The notes below the pieces were generated by a model that was not told where the DNA came from, did no database searches, and saw only the letters and a program-made list of their open reading frames with translations. This document shows positions 14,613 to 22,076 of a DNA stretch of 26,002 nucleotides, in pieces. Source of the stretch: Cupriavidus sp. (GTDB lineage: Bacteria; Pseudomonadota; Gammaproteobacteria; Burkholderiales; Burkholderiaceae). Location of the stretch: the NCBI GenBank assembly GCA_013362725.1, contig JABFVP010000301.1, positions 1 to 26,002 on the forward strand. Direction: 5' to 3'. Every line of letters begins with the position of its first letter. The stretch's first letter is position 1. Position numbers and translations under genes: made by a program.

Positions 14613-16010
14613 ATGCCATCCGGAATCAGCAATATCGCTTACCTCGCCGCCAGCGCGCTGTTCATCCTCAGCCTGAGCGGACTGAGCCATCCCGCCAGCG
14701 CGCGGCGCGGCAACATGCTCGGCATCGCCGGCATGGTGATCGCGGTCATGACCACCGTGCTGGCGGGCAGCTCCGCCGGCATCGCCATCATCATCGTGGC
14801 GATGGTGGTCGGGGGCATTGCCGGGGCCATGCTGGCCAAGCGCGTCGAGATGACGCAGATGCCGCAACTGGTGGCGGTGCTGCACAGCTTCGTCGGCCTG
14901 GCCGCGGTGCTGGTCGGCTATGCCAACTATCTGGAGCCGACCACGCTGGCCGGCGCCGAGAAGGCGATCCATGAGGTGGAGACCTATCTCGGCATCCTGA
15001 TCGGCGCGGTCACCTTCACCGGGTCGATCATCGCCTTCCTCAAGCTGCAGGGCACCATGGGCGGCAAGCCGATGCTGCTGCCGGGGCGCCACCTGCTCAA
15101 CGCCGGCGCGCTGCTGGTGTGCGTGTGGCTGGGCTATGCCTTCCTGGCCGCGCCGGATCCGCAGCAGGGGCTGGTTCCGCTGGCGGCGATGACGGTGATC
15201 GCACTGCTGGTCGGCGCGCACCTGGTGCTGGCGATCGGCGGCGCCGACATGCCGGTGGTGGTGTCGATGCTGAACAGCTATTCGGGCTGGGCGGCGGCGG
15301 CGACCGGCTTCATGCTGGGCAACGACCTGCTGATCATCACCGGCGCGCTGGTGGGGTCGAGCGGCGCCATCCTCAGCTACATCATGTGCAAGGCGATGAA
15401 CCGCAAGTTCCTGTCGGTGATCCTGGGCGGCTTCGGCGCGGTGCAGGCGCAGGGCGCGGCGACCGAGCAGGGCGAGGTGCTGCCGGTGTCGAGCGAGGAA
15501 GTCAGCAGCCTGCTCAAGGACGCCAGCGAGGTCATCATCGTGCCGGGCTACGGCATGGCGGTGGCGCAGGCGCAGGGCACCATCAGCGAGATCGCGCGGC
15601 GGCTGCGGGCGCAGGGCGTCAACGTGCGCTTCGGCATCCATCCGGTGGCGGGGCGCCTGCCGGGCCACATGAACGTGCTGCTGGCCGAGGCGCGGGTGCC
15701 GTACGACATCGTGCTGGAAATGGAAGAGATCAACGACGACTTCGACAAGGCCGACGTGGTGCTGGTGGTCGGCGCCAACGACATTGTCAACCCGGGGGCG
15801 CTGGAGGACCCCGCCAGCCCGATTGCCGGCATGCCGGTGCTGGAGGTATGGAAGGCCAAGACCGTGGTGGTGTCCAAGCGCAGCATGGCGGCGGGCTATG
15901 CAGGGGTCGACAACCCGCTGTTCTACAAGGACAACACGCGCATGTGGTTTGGCGACGCCAAGGGCAGCGTCGATGCGCTGCTGCGGCAGCTGGAGGAAGC
16001 GCCGGCCTGA
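14613..16010 (+). CDS. pntB: NAD(P) transhydrogenase subunit beta
   Basis: The 465-residue protein has the usual PntB length. The N-terminal half is membrane domain II with many hydrophobic helices. His91 (LVAVLHSFVGLAAVLVGYAN) sits at the position of the proton-channel histidine of the Escherichia coli beta subunit. The MLNSYSGWAAAATGF segment is equally characteristic. The C-terminal domain III binds NADP(H), with VPGYGMAVAQAQ (310-321), HPVAGRLPGHMNVLLAEA, and VVGANDIVNP. A good ribosome binding site (AGGGAGAG) precedes the ATG. It ends the unit, being followed by a hairpin at 16041-16079. Confidence 0.96.
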   Translation: MPSGISNIAYLAASALFILSLSGLSHPASARRGNMLGIAGMVIAVMTTVLAGSSAGIAIIIVAMVVGGIAGAMLAKRVEMTQMPQLVAVLHSFVGLAAVLVGYANYLEPTTLAGAEKAIHEVETYLGILIGAVTFTGSIIAFLKLQGTMGGKPMLLPGRHLLNAGALLVCVWLGYAFLAAPDPQQGLVPLAAMTVIALLVGAHLVLAIGGADMPVVVSMLNSYSGWAAAATGFMLGNDLLIITGALVGSSGAILSYIMCKAMNRKFLSVILGGFGAVQAQGAATEQGEVLPVSSEEVSSLLKDASEVIIVPGYGMAVAQAQGTISEIARRLRAQGVNVRFGIHPVAGRLPGHMNVLLAEARVPYDIVLEMEEINDDFDKADVVLVVGANDIVNPGALEDPASPIAGMPVLEVWKAKTVVVSKRSMAAGYAGVDNPLFYKDNTRMWFGDAKGSVDALLRQLEEAPA

Positions 16011-16325
16011 GCGCCTGTCGAGACGCGGTATCGGTTCATGCAAGCCACCTGGCCCTCTACGGCGGGCCTTGGTGGCTTGTTGCATTGGCAAGGCGCAGCC
16101 GTGACTGGCGCTGGCGGCGGTTCATGCCGGTTCCGCTTCATATAAAGGGTCGTGAATAGAAACGATAAAAAACTTTAAGACTAGTCAAATTAAGCTTCAG
16201 GTAGCATCAATCCACGACTTCATGTGCCGCAATGCCAGGCGCCGGTCCAACTCAGAACAGGGCCATCCACAAGCCCTGATGTGCCCGCCGGGGCACAAAC
16301 AAGAACGTACCAGGAGACAACACAG
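16011..16325. other. Intergenic region before the antiporter gene
   Basis: The first part holds the pntB terminator hairpin. Bases about 16140-16195 are AT-rich compared with everything around them and include TATAAA (16141-16146) and the palindrome GACTAGTC (16179-16186). The promoter of the antiporter gene is probably here, but no convincing -35/-10 pair is seen. No copy of the TGATATATCA motif is present, unlike before the other oxalate genes. Confidence 0.4.
16041..16079 (+). terminator. Hairpin terminator after pntB
   Basis: CAAGCCACC (16041-16049) pairs with GGTGGCTTG (16071-16079), with GGCCC/GGGCC extending the stem inward. Only TTGCATT follows, so the T-tract is poor. Confidence 0.5.
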
Positions 16326-17672
16326 ATGGCGCAATGGGAAGCATCGGCCCCCGCCGGTCGCGATGACGTGAACGGGCGCGGGCTGCAAAACCGCTGGATC
16401 CAGCTGGCAATCGGCGTGGTGTGCATGGGGCTGGTGGCCAACCTGCAATACGGCTGGACCCTTTTCGTGTCCCCGATGGACGCCAGGCATCACTGGGGCG
16501 CGTCCGCGATCCAGGTGGCATTCTCTATCTTCATCGTCACCGAGACCTGGCTGGTGCCGCTGGAAGGGTGGCTGGTCGACAAGTTCGGTCCGCGCCCGGT
16601 GGTGGCCGGCGGGGCGATCTGCGCGGGGCTGGCATGGGTGATGAACGCGTATGCGACCACGCTGCCGGAGTTGTATGTGGCCGCGGTGATCGCCGGCATC
16701 GGCGCTGGCGGCGTCTACGGCACCTGTGTCGGCAACGCGCTGAAGTGGTTCCCGGACAAGCGCGGCCTGGCTGCCGGCCTGACCGCGGCGGGTTTTGGCG
16801 CGGGCGCGGCCATCACCGTGATTCCGATCGCCAACATGATCCAGAGCGCGGGCTATGAAAAGGCCTTCCTGTTCTTCGGCATCCTGCAAGGGGTGTGCAT
16901 CTTCGCGCTGGCGCTGCTGCTGGTGAAGCCCAAGGCGCCCAAGGGCGCGGTCGCCGCGAAGGCGGTGCTGACCAACCCGGTCGAATACACGCCGGGACAG
17001 ATGGTGAAGACGCCGGTGTTCTGGCTGATCTATGCCAGCTTTGTCGCGGTGGCGGCGGGCGGCATCATGGCAACGGCGCAACTGGGGCCGATCGCCAAGG
17101 ACTACGGCTTTGCGTCGATGCCGGTGACGCTGCTGGGGCTGACCTTGCCGCTGCTGACGATGACGCTGTCGATCGACAACCTGTGCAATGGCTTCACGCG
17201 TCCGCTGTGCGGCTTCCTGTCGGACCGGTTCGGTCGCGAGAACACGATGTTCGTGATCTTCATCGGCGAGGGTCTGGCGCTGCTGGGGCTGATGCAGCTA
17301 GGGCACAACCCGTACTGGTTCATGTTCTTCGCGGCGCTGACCTTCCTGTTCTGGGGCGAGATCTTCTCGATCTTTCCGGCGCTGTGCGCGGACACCTTCG
17401 GCAGCAAGTTCGCGGCGGCAAACGCCGGCACGCTGTACACCGCCAAGGGAACCGCGGCGATGCTGGTGCCGCTGGCCTCGGTCCTGTCCGCACGCGGGGG
17501 CTGGGAAGCGGTATTCACCGTGGCAGCGGTGGTGACGATCGCGGCGGGGCTGTCGGCGAAGCTGGTGCTGGCGCCCATGCGCAGGCGGTTCATCACCGGC
17601 CACCCGGCGTCGGCACTTCCGGTGACCGAGGGCGGCCTGGTGCCGAACCCATCGGCCAGCCGCATTGAATAG
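16326..17672 (+). CDS. oxlT: Oxalate/formate antiporter-like MFS transporter
   Basis: The 448-residue protein has about twelve membrane segments and the OxlT-family signature: NLQYGWTLFVSPM (39-51), VDKFGPR (84-90), GNALKWFPDKRGLAAGLTAA (136-155), and FGAGAA. Arg292 (NGFTRPLCGFLSDR) and Lys374 (LYTAKGTAA) correspond to the two intramembrane charges, Arg272 and Lys355 in OxlT, that bind oxalate. It should exchange external oxalate for internal formate at the inner membrane. ATG 16326 follows AGGAGA, and the frame extends to 16224 without family-like sequence. It sits between pntB and oxc. The shared-operator regulon seems not to include its own promoter region. Confidence 0.88.
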   Translation: MAQWEASAPAGRDDVNGRGLQNRWIQLAIGVVCMGLVANLQYGWTLFVSPMDARHHWGASAIQVAFSIFIVTETWLVPLEGWLVDKFGPRPVVAGGAICAGLAWVMNAYATTLPELYVAAVIAGIGAGGVYGTCVGNALKWFPDKRGLAAGLTAAGFGAGAAITVIPIANMIQSAGYEKAFLFFGILQGVCIFALALLLVKPKAPKGAVAAKAVLTNPVEYTPGQMVKTPVFWLIYASFVAVAAGGIMATAQLGPIAKDYGFASMPVTLLGLTLPLLTMTLSIDNLCNGFTRPLCGFLSDRFGRENTMFVIFIGEGLALLGLMQLGHNPYWFMFFAALTFLFWGEIFSIFPALCADTFGSKFAAANAGTLYTAKGTAAMLVPLASVLSARGGWEAVFTVAAVVTIAAGLSAKLVLAPMRRRFITGHPASALPVTEGGLVPNPSASRIE

Positions 17673-17712
17673 GCTGGACCGCGCTGTGCGGGCGTGAAGC
17701 ACGCAAGCCGGT

Positions 17713-17740
17713 AACGGCCAGGCGCTTGCGCCAGGCCGTT
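17713..17740 (+). terminator. Hairpin after the antiporter gene
   Basis: AACGGCCAGGCGC, a TT loop and GCGCCAGGCCGTT form a 13-bp stem with one A-A mismatch, 41 bases after the stop. There is no T-run. Confidence 0.5.
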
Positions 17741-17813
17741 CCTCGCAGCCGGAAGAAGCGAACTGACGGCTCCGCTGGCGCAGCCGGCCACCTCGGCGCA
17801 CGCCAGAAACGAT

Positions 17814-17828
17814 GTATGTGATATATCA
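17814..17828 (+). promoter_or_regulatory. Operator-like site 5 (distal, before oxc)
   Basis: GTATG plus TGATATATCA, identical to site 1. It is 185 bases upstream (centre to centre) of site 6 and in inverted orientation to it, the same arrangement as sites 3 and 4 before frc. The 441-base gap between the antiporter and the leader ORF holds the hairpin, sites 5 and 6 and the oxc promoter, and nothing else recognisable. Confidence 0.7.
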
Positions 17829-17992
17829 AGAAATTCCAGTGACCGACGCGTTGCGGCTGCCGGTAACAGCCAGTAGCTGTGCGAAACGCGCATAAATGTC
17901 GAGCATTGGCGGATTGCGCTGATTTGCGCGCAGATCCAATCAGGTTTGCTGCGGTGCACTGACGAAAGTTTGCCGCAGAGTTGGAAAATAGC

Positions 17993-18021
17993 TTGCCGTT
18001 CTCTGATATATCACATACCGT
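17993..18021 (+). promoter_or_regulatory. Probable promoter of the oxc-frc unit
   Basis: TTGCCG (17993-17998) and TACCGT (18016-18021) are separated by 17 bases that contain site 6. The same architecture occurs before the first frc. The transcript would start near 18028, giving a leader of about 180 bases before oxc. Confidence 0.55.
18004..18018 (+). promoter_or_regulatory. Operator-like site 6 (proximal, in the oxc promoter)
   Basis: TGATATATCACATAC, identical to site 4 and continuing with the same CGTATGTCATCA. It lies between -35 and -10, where a bound regulator would block polymerase or, if an activator, would have to distort the spacer. Confidence 0.75.
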
Positions 18022-18113
18022 ATGTCATCAAGACCGGTCGAACAAACCGGCACCGACCGCCGCAGGGCACAGTGCCCGCGCATCACGAACACAAGTCCAA
18101 AAGGAGACCAAGC

Positions 18114-18164
18114 ATGTTGGAAGTCGTAGCGAAGCGGGCCCAGAGCATCCCCGCGGCAGCCTGA
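18114..18164 (+). CDS. Putative 16-residue leader peptide upstream of oxc
   Basis: ATG 18114 follows AAAAGGAGACC, a ribosome binding site better than that of most genes here. The frame reads MLEVVAKRAQSIPAAA and stops at TGA 18164, 47 bases before oxc. It lies wholly in the predicted oxc leader. It has no run of a single regulatory amino acid. A role in translational coupling, mRNA protection or attenuation is possible. It could also be the remnant of a longer gene, or a chance ORF beside a good Shine-Dalgarno. No relative is known to me. Confidence 0.45.
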   Translation: MLEVVAKRAQSIPAAA

Positions 18165-18211
18165 GTCACAAAAATTCCCACCCCAGTCAATTTGCATAGA
18201 AGGAAGCAACC

Positions 18212-19951
18212 ATGGCAGAAGTCGGAAACGAGCTGCAGCGTCACGCCGCGGAAGAACATCAGGCACAAACCGATGGTTTTCATCTGGTCATCGACGCGCT
18301 GAAGCTGAACGGCATCGAAAACATCTACGGCCTGCCCGGCATCCCGGTCACCGATCTGGCCCGTCTGGCGCAGGCCAACGGCATGCGCGTCATCAGCTTC
18401 CGCCACGAGCAGAACGCCGGCAACGCCGCGGCGATTGCGGGCTTCCTGACGCAGAAGCCGGGCGTTTGCCTGACCGTCTCGGCGCCGGGGTTCCTGAACG
18501 GGCTGACGGCGCTGGCGCATGCCACCACCAACTGCTTCCCGATGATCCTGATCAGCGGCTCGAGCGAGCGCGAGATCGTCGACCTGCAGCAGGGTGACTA
18601 CGAAGAGATGGACCAGCTGGCCATCGCCCGTCCGCACGCCAAGGCTGCGTTCCGCGTGCTGCACGCAGAGGATATCGGCGTCGGCGTTGCGCGTGCCATC
18701 CGCGCCGCCGTGTCGGGCCGCCCGGGCGGCGTGTACCTGGATCTGCCGGCCAAGCTGCTGGGCCAGTCGCTGGAAGCCGAGAAGGGCAAGCAGTCGCTGA
18801 TCAAGGTGGTGGACCCGGCGCCGCGCCAGCTGCCCGCACCGGAATCGGTCGACCGCGCCGTCGCGCTGCTGAAGACCGCCAAGCGTCCGCTGATCCTCAT
18901 CGGCAAGGGCGCCGCGTATGCACGCGCCGAGGCGGACCTGCGCAAGCTGGTCGAGAAGACCGGCATCCCGTACCTGCCGATGTCGATGGCCAAGGGGCTG
19001 CTGCCCGATACGCATCCGCAGTCGGTGTCGGCGGCGCGCTCCTATGTGCTGGCGGAGGCCGACGTGGTGCTGCTGGTCGGCGCCCGCCTGAACTGGCTGC
19101 TGTCGCACGGCAAGGGCAAGACCTGGGGCAAGCCCAAGCAGTTCATCCAGGTCGACATCGCGCCGACCGAGATGGACAGCAACGTCGCCATCGCCGCGCC
19201 GGTGGTGGGCGACATCGGCTCGTGCGTCACGGCGCTGCTCGACAAGATCGGCAATGACTTCGCCAGGCCGGGCGCCGACTGGCTGAACGCGGTGGCGGAC
19301 CGCCGGGACACCAACCTGGCGAAGATGGCCGAGACCCTGGCCAGGGCCAAGGACGCCGCGCCGATGAACTTCCACGGCGCGCTGGCCGTGCTGAAGGATG
19401 TGGTCAAGGCCAACCCGGGCATCTCGTTCGTCAACGAAGGCGCCAACACGCTCGACTACGCCCGCGCCGTGATCGACATGTACGAGCCGCGCAAGCGCCT
19501 GGACGTGGGCACCTGGGGCGTGATGGGCGTGGGCATGGGCTACGCGGTGGCCGCGGCGGTCGAGACCGGCAAGCCGGTGCTGGCGCTGTGCGGTGACAGC
19601 GCCTTCGGCTTCTCGGGCATGGAAGTCGAGACCATCTGCCGCTACAACCTGCCGGTCTGCATCGTCATCTTCAACAACAACGGCGTCTACAAGGGCATCG
19701 ACAAGAACCCCACCGGCGGCACCGACCCGGCGGTCACGACCTTCGTCCCGGGTGCGCGCTACGACAAGATGATGGAAGCGTTCGGAGGCGTCGGCGCCAA
19801 CGTCACCACGCCGGCGGAACTCGAGGCCGCGGTGAACGAAGCACTGCGCTCGGGCAGGCCGACGCTGGTCAACGCCGTCATCGATCCGGCAGCCGGCACC
19901 GAAAGCGGCCGCCTGACCAACCTCAATCCGCAAAGCTCCGCCAAGAAGTAA
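18212..19951 (+). CDS. oxc: Oxalyl-CoA decarboxylase
   Basis: The 579-residue thiamine-diphosphate enzyme converts oxalyl-CoA to formyl-CoA and CO2 in the cytosol. The N-terminal pyrimidine-binding domain has IYGLPGIPVTD (38-48) and the catalytic Glu66 in FRHEQNAGNAAA. The central domain is the FAD/ADP-type fold, which in Oxc binds the activator ADP. The C-terminal domain has the ThDP/Mg motif starting GDSAFGFSGMEVE (461-473) and ending FNNNGVYKG (487-495). AAGGAAG precedes the ATG. It is followed after 39 bases by the second frc, forming the classic oxc-frc pair. Confidence 0.97.
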   Translation: MAEVGNELQRHAAEEHQAQTDGFHLVIDALKLNGIENIYGLPGIPVTDLARLAQANGMRVISFRHEQNAGNAAAIAGFLTQKPGVCLTVSAPGFLNGLTALAHATTNCFPMILISGSSEREIVDLQQGDYEEMDQLAIARPHAKAAFRVLHAEDIGVGVARAIRAAVSGRPGGVYLDLPAKLLGQSLEAEKGKQSLIKVVDPAPRQLPAPESVDRAVALLKTAKRPLILIGKGAAYARAEADLRKLVEKTGIPYLPMSMAKGLLPDTHPQSVSAARSYVLAEADVVLLVGARLNWLLSHGKGKTWGKPKQFIQVDIAPTEMDSNVAIAAPVVGDIGSCVTALLDKIGNDFARPGADWLNAVADRRDTNLAKMAETLARAKDAAPMNFHGALAVLKDVVKANPGISFVNEGANTLDYARAVIDMYEPRKRLDVGTWGVMGVGMGYAVAAAVETGKPVLALCGDSAFGFSGMEVETICRYNLPVCIVIFNNNGVYKGIDKNPTGGTDPAVTTFVPGARYDKMMEAFGGVGANVTTPAELEAAVNEALRSGRPTLVNAVIDPAAGTESGRLTNLNPQSSAKK

Positions 19952-19990
19952 TCACCCGAATTTCACCCCCTAATCCAATAGGAGACGAAC

Positions 19991-21241
19991 GTGAACCTCC
20001 CACTCAACGGCATCAAGATCATCGACTTCACGCACGTCCAGGCGGGTCCCGCCTGCACCCAGCTGCTGGCATGGTTCGGCGCCGACGTGATCAAGGTCGA
20101 GCGCCCGGGCTCCGGCGACGTGACGCGTACCCAGTTGCGCGACATCCCGGATGTCGACGCGCTGTACTTCACCATGCTCAACAGCAACAAGCGTTCGCTT
20201 ACGCTGGACACGAAGAAGCCGGAAGGCAAGAAGATCCTGGAGCAGCTGATCCGCGAGTCCGACGTGCTGGTCGAGAACTTCGGCCCGGGCGCGCTGGACC
20301 GCATGGGTTTCTCGTGGGAGCGCATCAACGAGCTCAACCCGAAGATGATCGTGGCTTCGGTCAAGGGCTTCAGCGACGGCCACCACTATGAAGACCTGAA
20401 GGTCTACGAGAACGTGGCGCAATGCGCCGGCGGCGCGGCCTCGACCACCGGCTTCTGGGACGGCCCGCCCACGGTTTCCGCCGCGGCGCTGGGCGATTCC
20501 AACACCGGCATGCACCTGGCGATCGGCATCCTGACCGCGCTGATCGGCCGCGACAAGACCGGCAAGGGCCAGAAGGTGGCGGTGTCGATGCAGGATGCGG
20601 TGCTGAACCTGTGCCGCGTCAAGCTGCGCGACCAGCAGCGCCTGGACCGCCTGGGCTACCTGGAAGAGTACCCGCAGTACCCGCACGGCACCTTCAGCGA
20701 CGTGGTGCCGCGCGGCGGCAACGCGGGTGGCGGCGGCCAGCCGGGCTGGGTGCTGAAGTGCAAGGGCTGGGAGACCGATCCCAATGCCTACATTTACTTC
20801 ACCATCCAGGGCCATGCCTGGGAGCCGATCTGCAAGGCGCTGGGCAAGCCGGAATGGATCTCCGATCCCAACTACGCCACCCCCAAGGCGCGCCAGCCGC
20901 ATATCTTCGATATCTTCAACACCATCGAGGAATGGCTGGCCGACAAGACCAAGTACGAGGCGGTCGACATCCTGCGCAAGTTCGACATCCCTTGCTCGCC
21001 GGTGCTGTCGATGAAGGAAATCGCCAACGATCCGTCGCTGCGTGCCAGCGGCAGCATCACCGAGGTGCCGCACAAGGAGCGCGGCAGCTACCTGACGGTG
21101 GGCAGCCCGATCAAGTTCTCCGACCTGAAGCCGGAGATCACCGGGTCGCCGCTGCTGGGCGAGCATAGCGAAGAGGTGCTGGCCGGCCTGGGCTACGGTG
21201 CGGAAGACATCAAGCGCCTGCGCGAGTCCCAGGTGATCTGA
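19991..21241 (+). CDS. frc: Formyl-CoA:oxalate CoA-transferase (second copy)
   Basis: The protein has 416 residues and starts at GTG 19991 with AGGAGA upstream. It is closer than the first copy to characterised formyl-CoA transferases. It carries HVQAGPACTQ (15-24, Gln17), ENFGPGALDRMGF, STTGFWDGPPTVS, the catalytic Asp169 in LGDSNTG, the complete glycine loop GGGGQPG (246-252), and KCKGWETD. Residue 48 is Gln, as in E. coli YfdW, rather than the Trp of Oxalobacter. It transfers CoA from formyl-CoA to oxalate, closing the cycle with Oxc and releasing formate. It is cotranscribed with oxc and followed by a strong terminator. Confidence 0.96.
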   Translation: MNLPLNGIKIIDFTHVQAGPACTQLLAWFGADVIKVERPGSGDVTRTQLRDIPDVDALYFTMLNSNKRSLTLDTKKPEGKKILEQLIRESDVLVENFGPGALDRMGFSWERINELNPKMIVASVKGFSDGHHYEDLKVYENVAQCAGGAASTTGFWDGPPTVSAAALGDSNTGMHLAIGILTALIGRDKTGKGQKVAVSMQDAVLNLCRVKLRDQQRLDRLGYLEEYPQYPHGTFSDVVPRGGNAGGGGQPGWVLKCKGWETDPNAYIYFTIQGHAWEPICKALGKPEWISDPNYATPKARQPHIFDIFNTIEEWLADKTKYEAVDILRKFDIPCSPVLSMKEIANDPSLRASGSITEVPHKERGSYLTVGSPIKFSDLKPEITGSPLLGEHSEEVLAGLGYGAEDIKRLRESQVI

Positions 21242-21249
21242 CGCCGACC

Positions 21250-21268
21250 GCCGGCACCCCGTGCCGGC
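21250..21268 (+). repeat. Hairpin after the second frc
   Basis: GCCGGCAC, loop CCC, GTGCCGGC: a perfect 8-bp stem nine bases after the stop and just before the terminator. It probably protects or helps terminate the oxc-frc mRNA. Confidence 0.45.
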
Positions 21269-21272
21269 GCCG

Positions 21273-21310
21273 ACGCCGGGGCCGCGCGTACCGCGGGCTC
21301 CGGCGTTTTT
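21273..21310 (+). terminator. Rho-independent terminator of oxc-frc
   Basis: ACGCCGG (21273-21279) pairs with CCGGCGT (21300-21306), with CCGCG/CGCGG pairing inside. The run TTTTT (21306-21310) ends the element. Confidence 0.8.
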
Positions 21311-21398
21311 GCTTGTGGCGCGGCGATGTGGCACGCTACCTTGATGGCACCGGCGCGCTGCGGCCGCTGCCGTTTGCAGATGACGAGAGGGAATCACC

Positions 21399-21836
21399 AT
21401 GACAGAGCAGATCGACTACGCGCAACTGGTGTCCGCCATCGGCGACGCCATCATCATCTCCGACGCCAAGGGCGCCATCACGCTGTGGACTCCGGCGGCC
21501 GAGCGCATGTTCGGCTTCAGCCAGGCCGAGGCCATGGGCCAGTCGCTGGACCTGATCATCCCCGAGCGGCTGCGGGGGCGGCACTGGGAGGGCTACGACA
21601 AGACCATGGCCACCGGCATCACGCGCTACGGCCATGACCTGCTCAAGGTGCCGGCGGTCGACAAGGACGGCAAGGCGATGTCGATTGCCTTCACCGTGTC
21701 GCTGCTCAAGGACGCCGCCGGCGCCATCACCGGCATCGTCGCGGTGATCCGCGACGAGACCGCGCGCTTCCAGGAGGAGCGGGCGCTGAAGAAGCGGCTG
21801 GTGGAGCTGGAGAGCCAGGTGAAGGAACAAGCCTAG
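21399..21836 (+). CDS. Stand-alone PAS-domain protein
   Basis: The 145-residue protein is one PAS domain (about 6-120) with the S-box style ending GIVAVIRDETARFQEERALK, then a short charged helix (122-145) likely to form a coiled coil. It has no kinase, GGDEF or DNA-binding output. AGAGGGAAT precedes the ATG. Conserved PAS features include AIIISDAKGAITLWTPAAER (17-36), MFGFSQAEAMGQ and PERLRGRHWEGYDKTMATG. His62 in RGRHWEGY aligns by eye with the heme-ligating histidine of FixL-type PAS domains (RS.HD.Y). Heme or another cofactor is therefore possible but unproven. It may act by partner binding. It has no obvious link to the flanking genes. Confidence 0.85.
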   Translation: MTEQIDYAQLVSAIGDAIIISDAKGAITLWTPAAERMFGFSQAEAMGQSLDLIIPERLRGRHWEGYDKTMATGITRYGHDLLKVPAVDKDGKAMSIAFTVSLLKDAAGAITGIVAVIRDETARFQEERALKKRLVELESQVKEQA

Positions 21837-22076
21837 CTGGGGTCGAATGCCGTCCCTGGTGCGCCTGACTGACGTATGACTCCCGCGCCGGCTGCAGCGC
21901 GTCGCACCGGCGCGTAAAGCTTGCAAACGGGCTCGCACGCCGCAGCGCCGGAATTACCACGCAGCGCACCGCGTGCGCCGCGGACCGCGCGTGCACGGGA
22001 TGCCCGCGCGGGAACGATCCTTGCGCTGCGCCAGTCTGCCGGCACCGCAATGGTCCGGCCCACCGGGAGAACGGCG

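Noticed and set aside
17102..17959. 285-residue minus-strand frame running from the antiporter into the oxc upstream region
   Set aside because: It is antisense to the antiporter, has no family features, and overlaps operator site 5.
21329..21346. TGGCAC...TTGA resembling a sigma-54 promoter before the PAS gene
   Set aside because: The required GG-N10-GC spacing is not met and the -12 element lacks GC.
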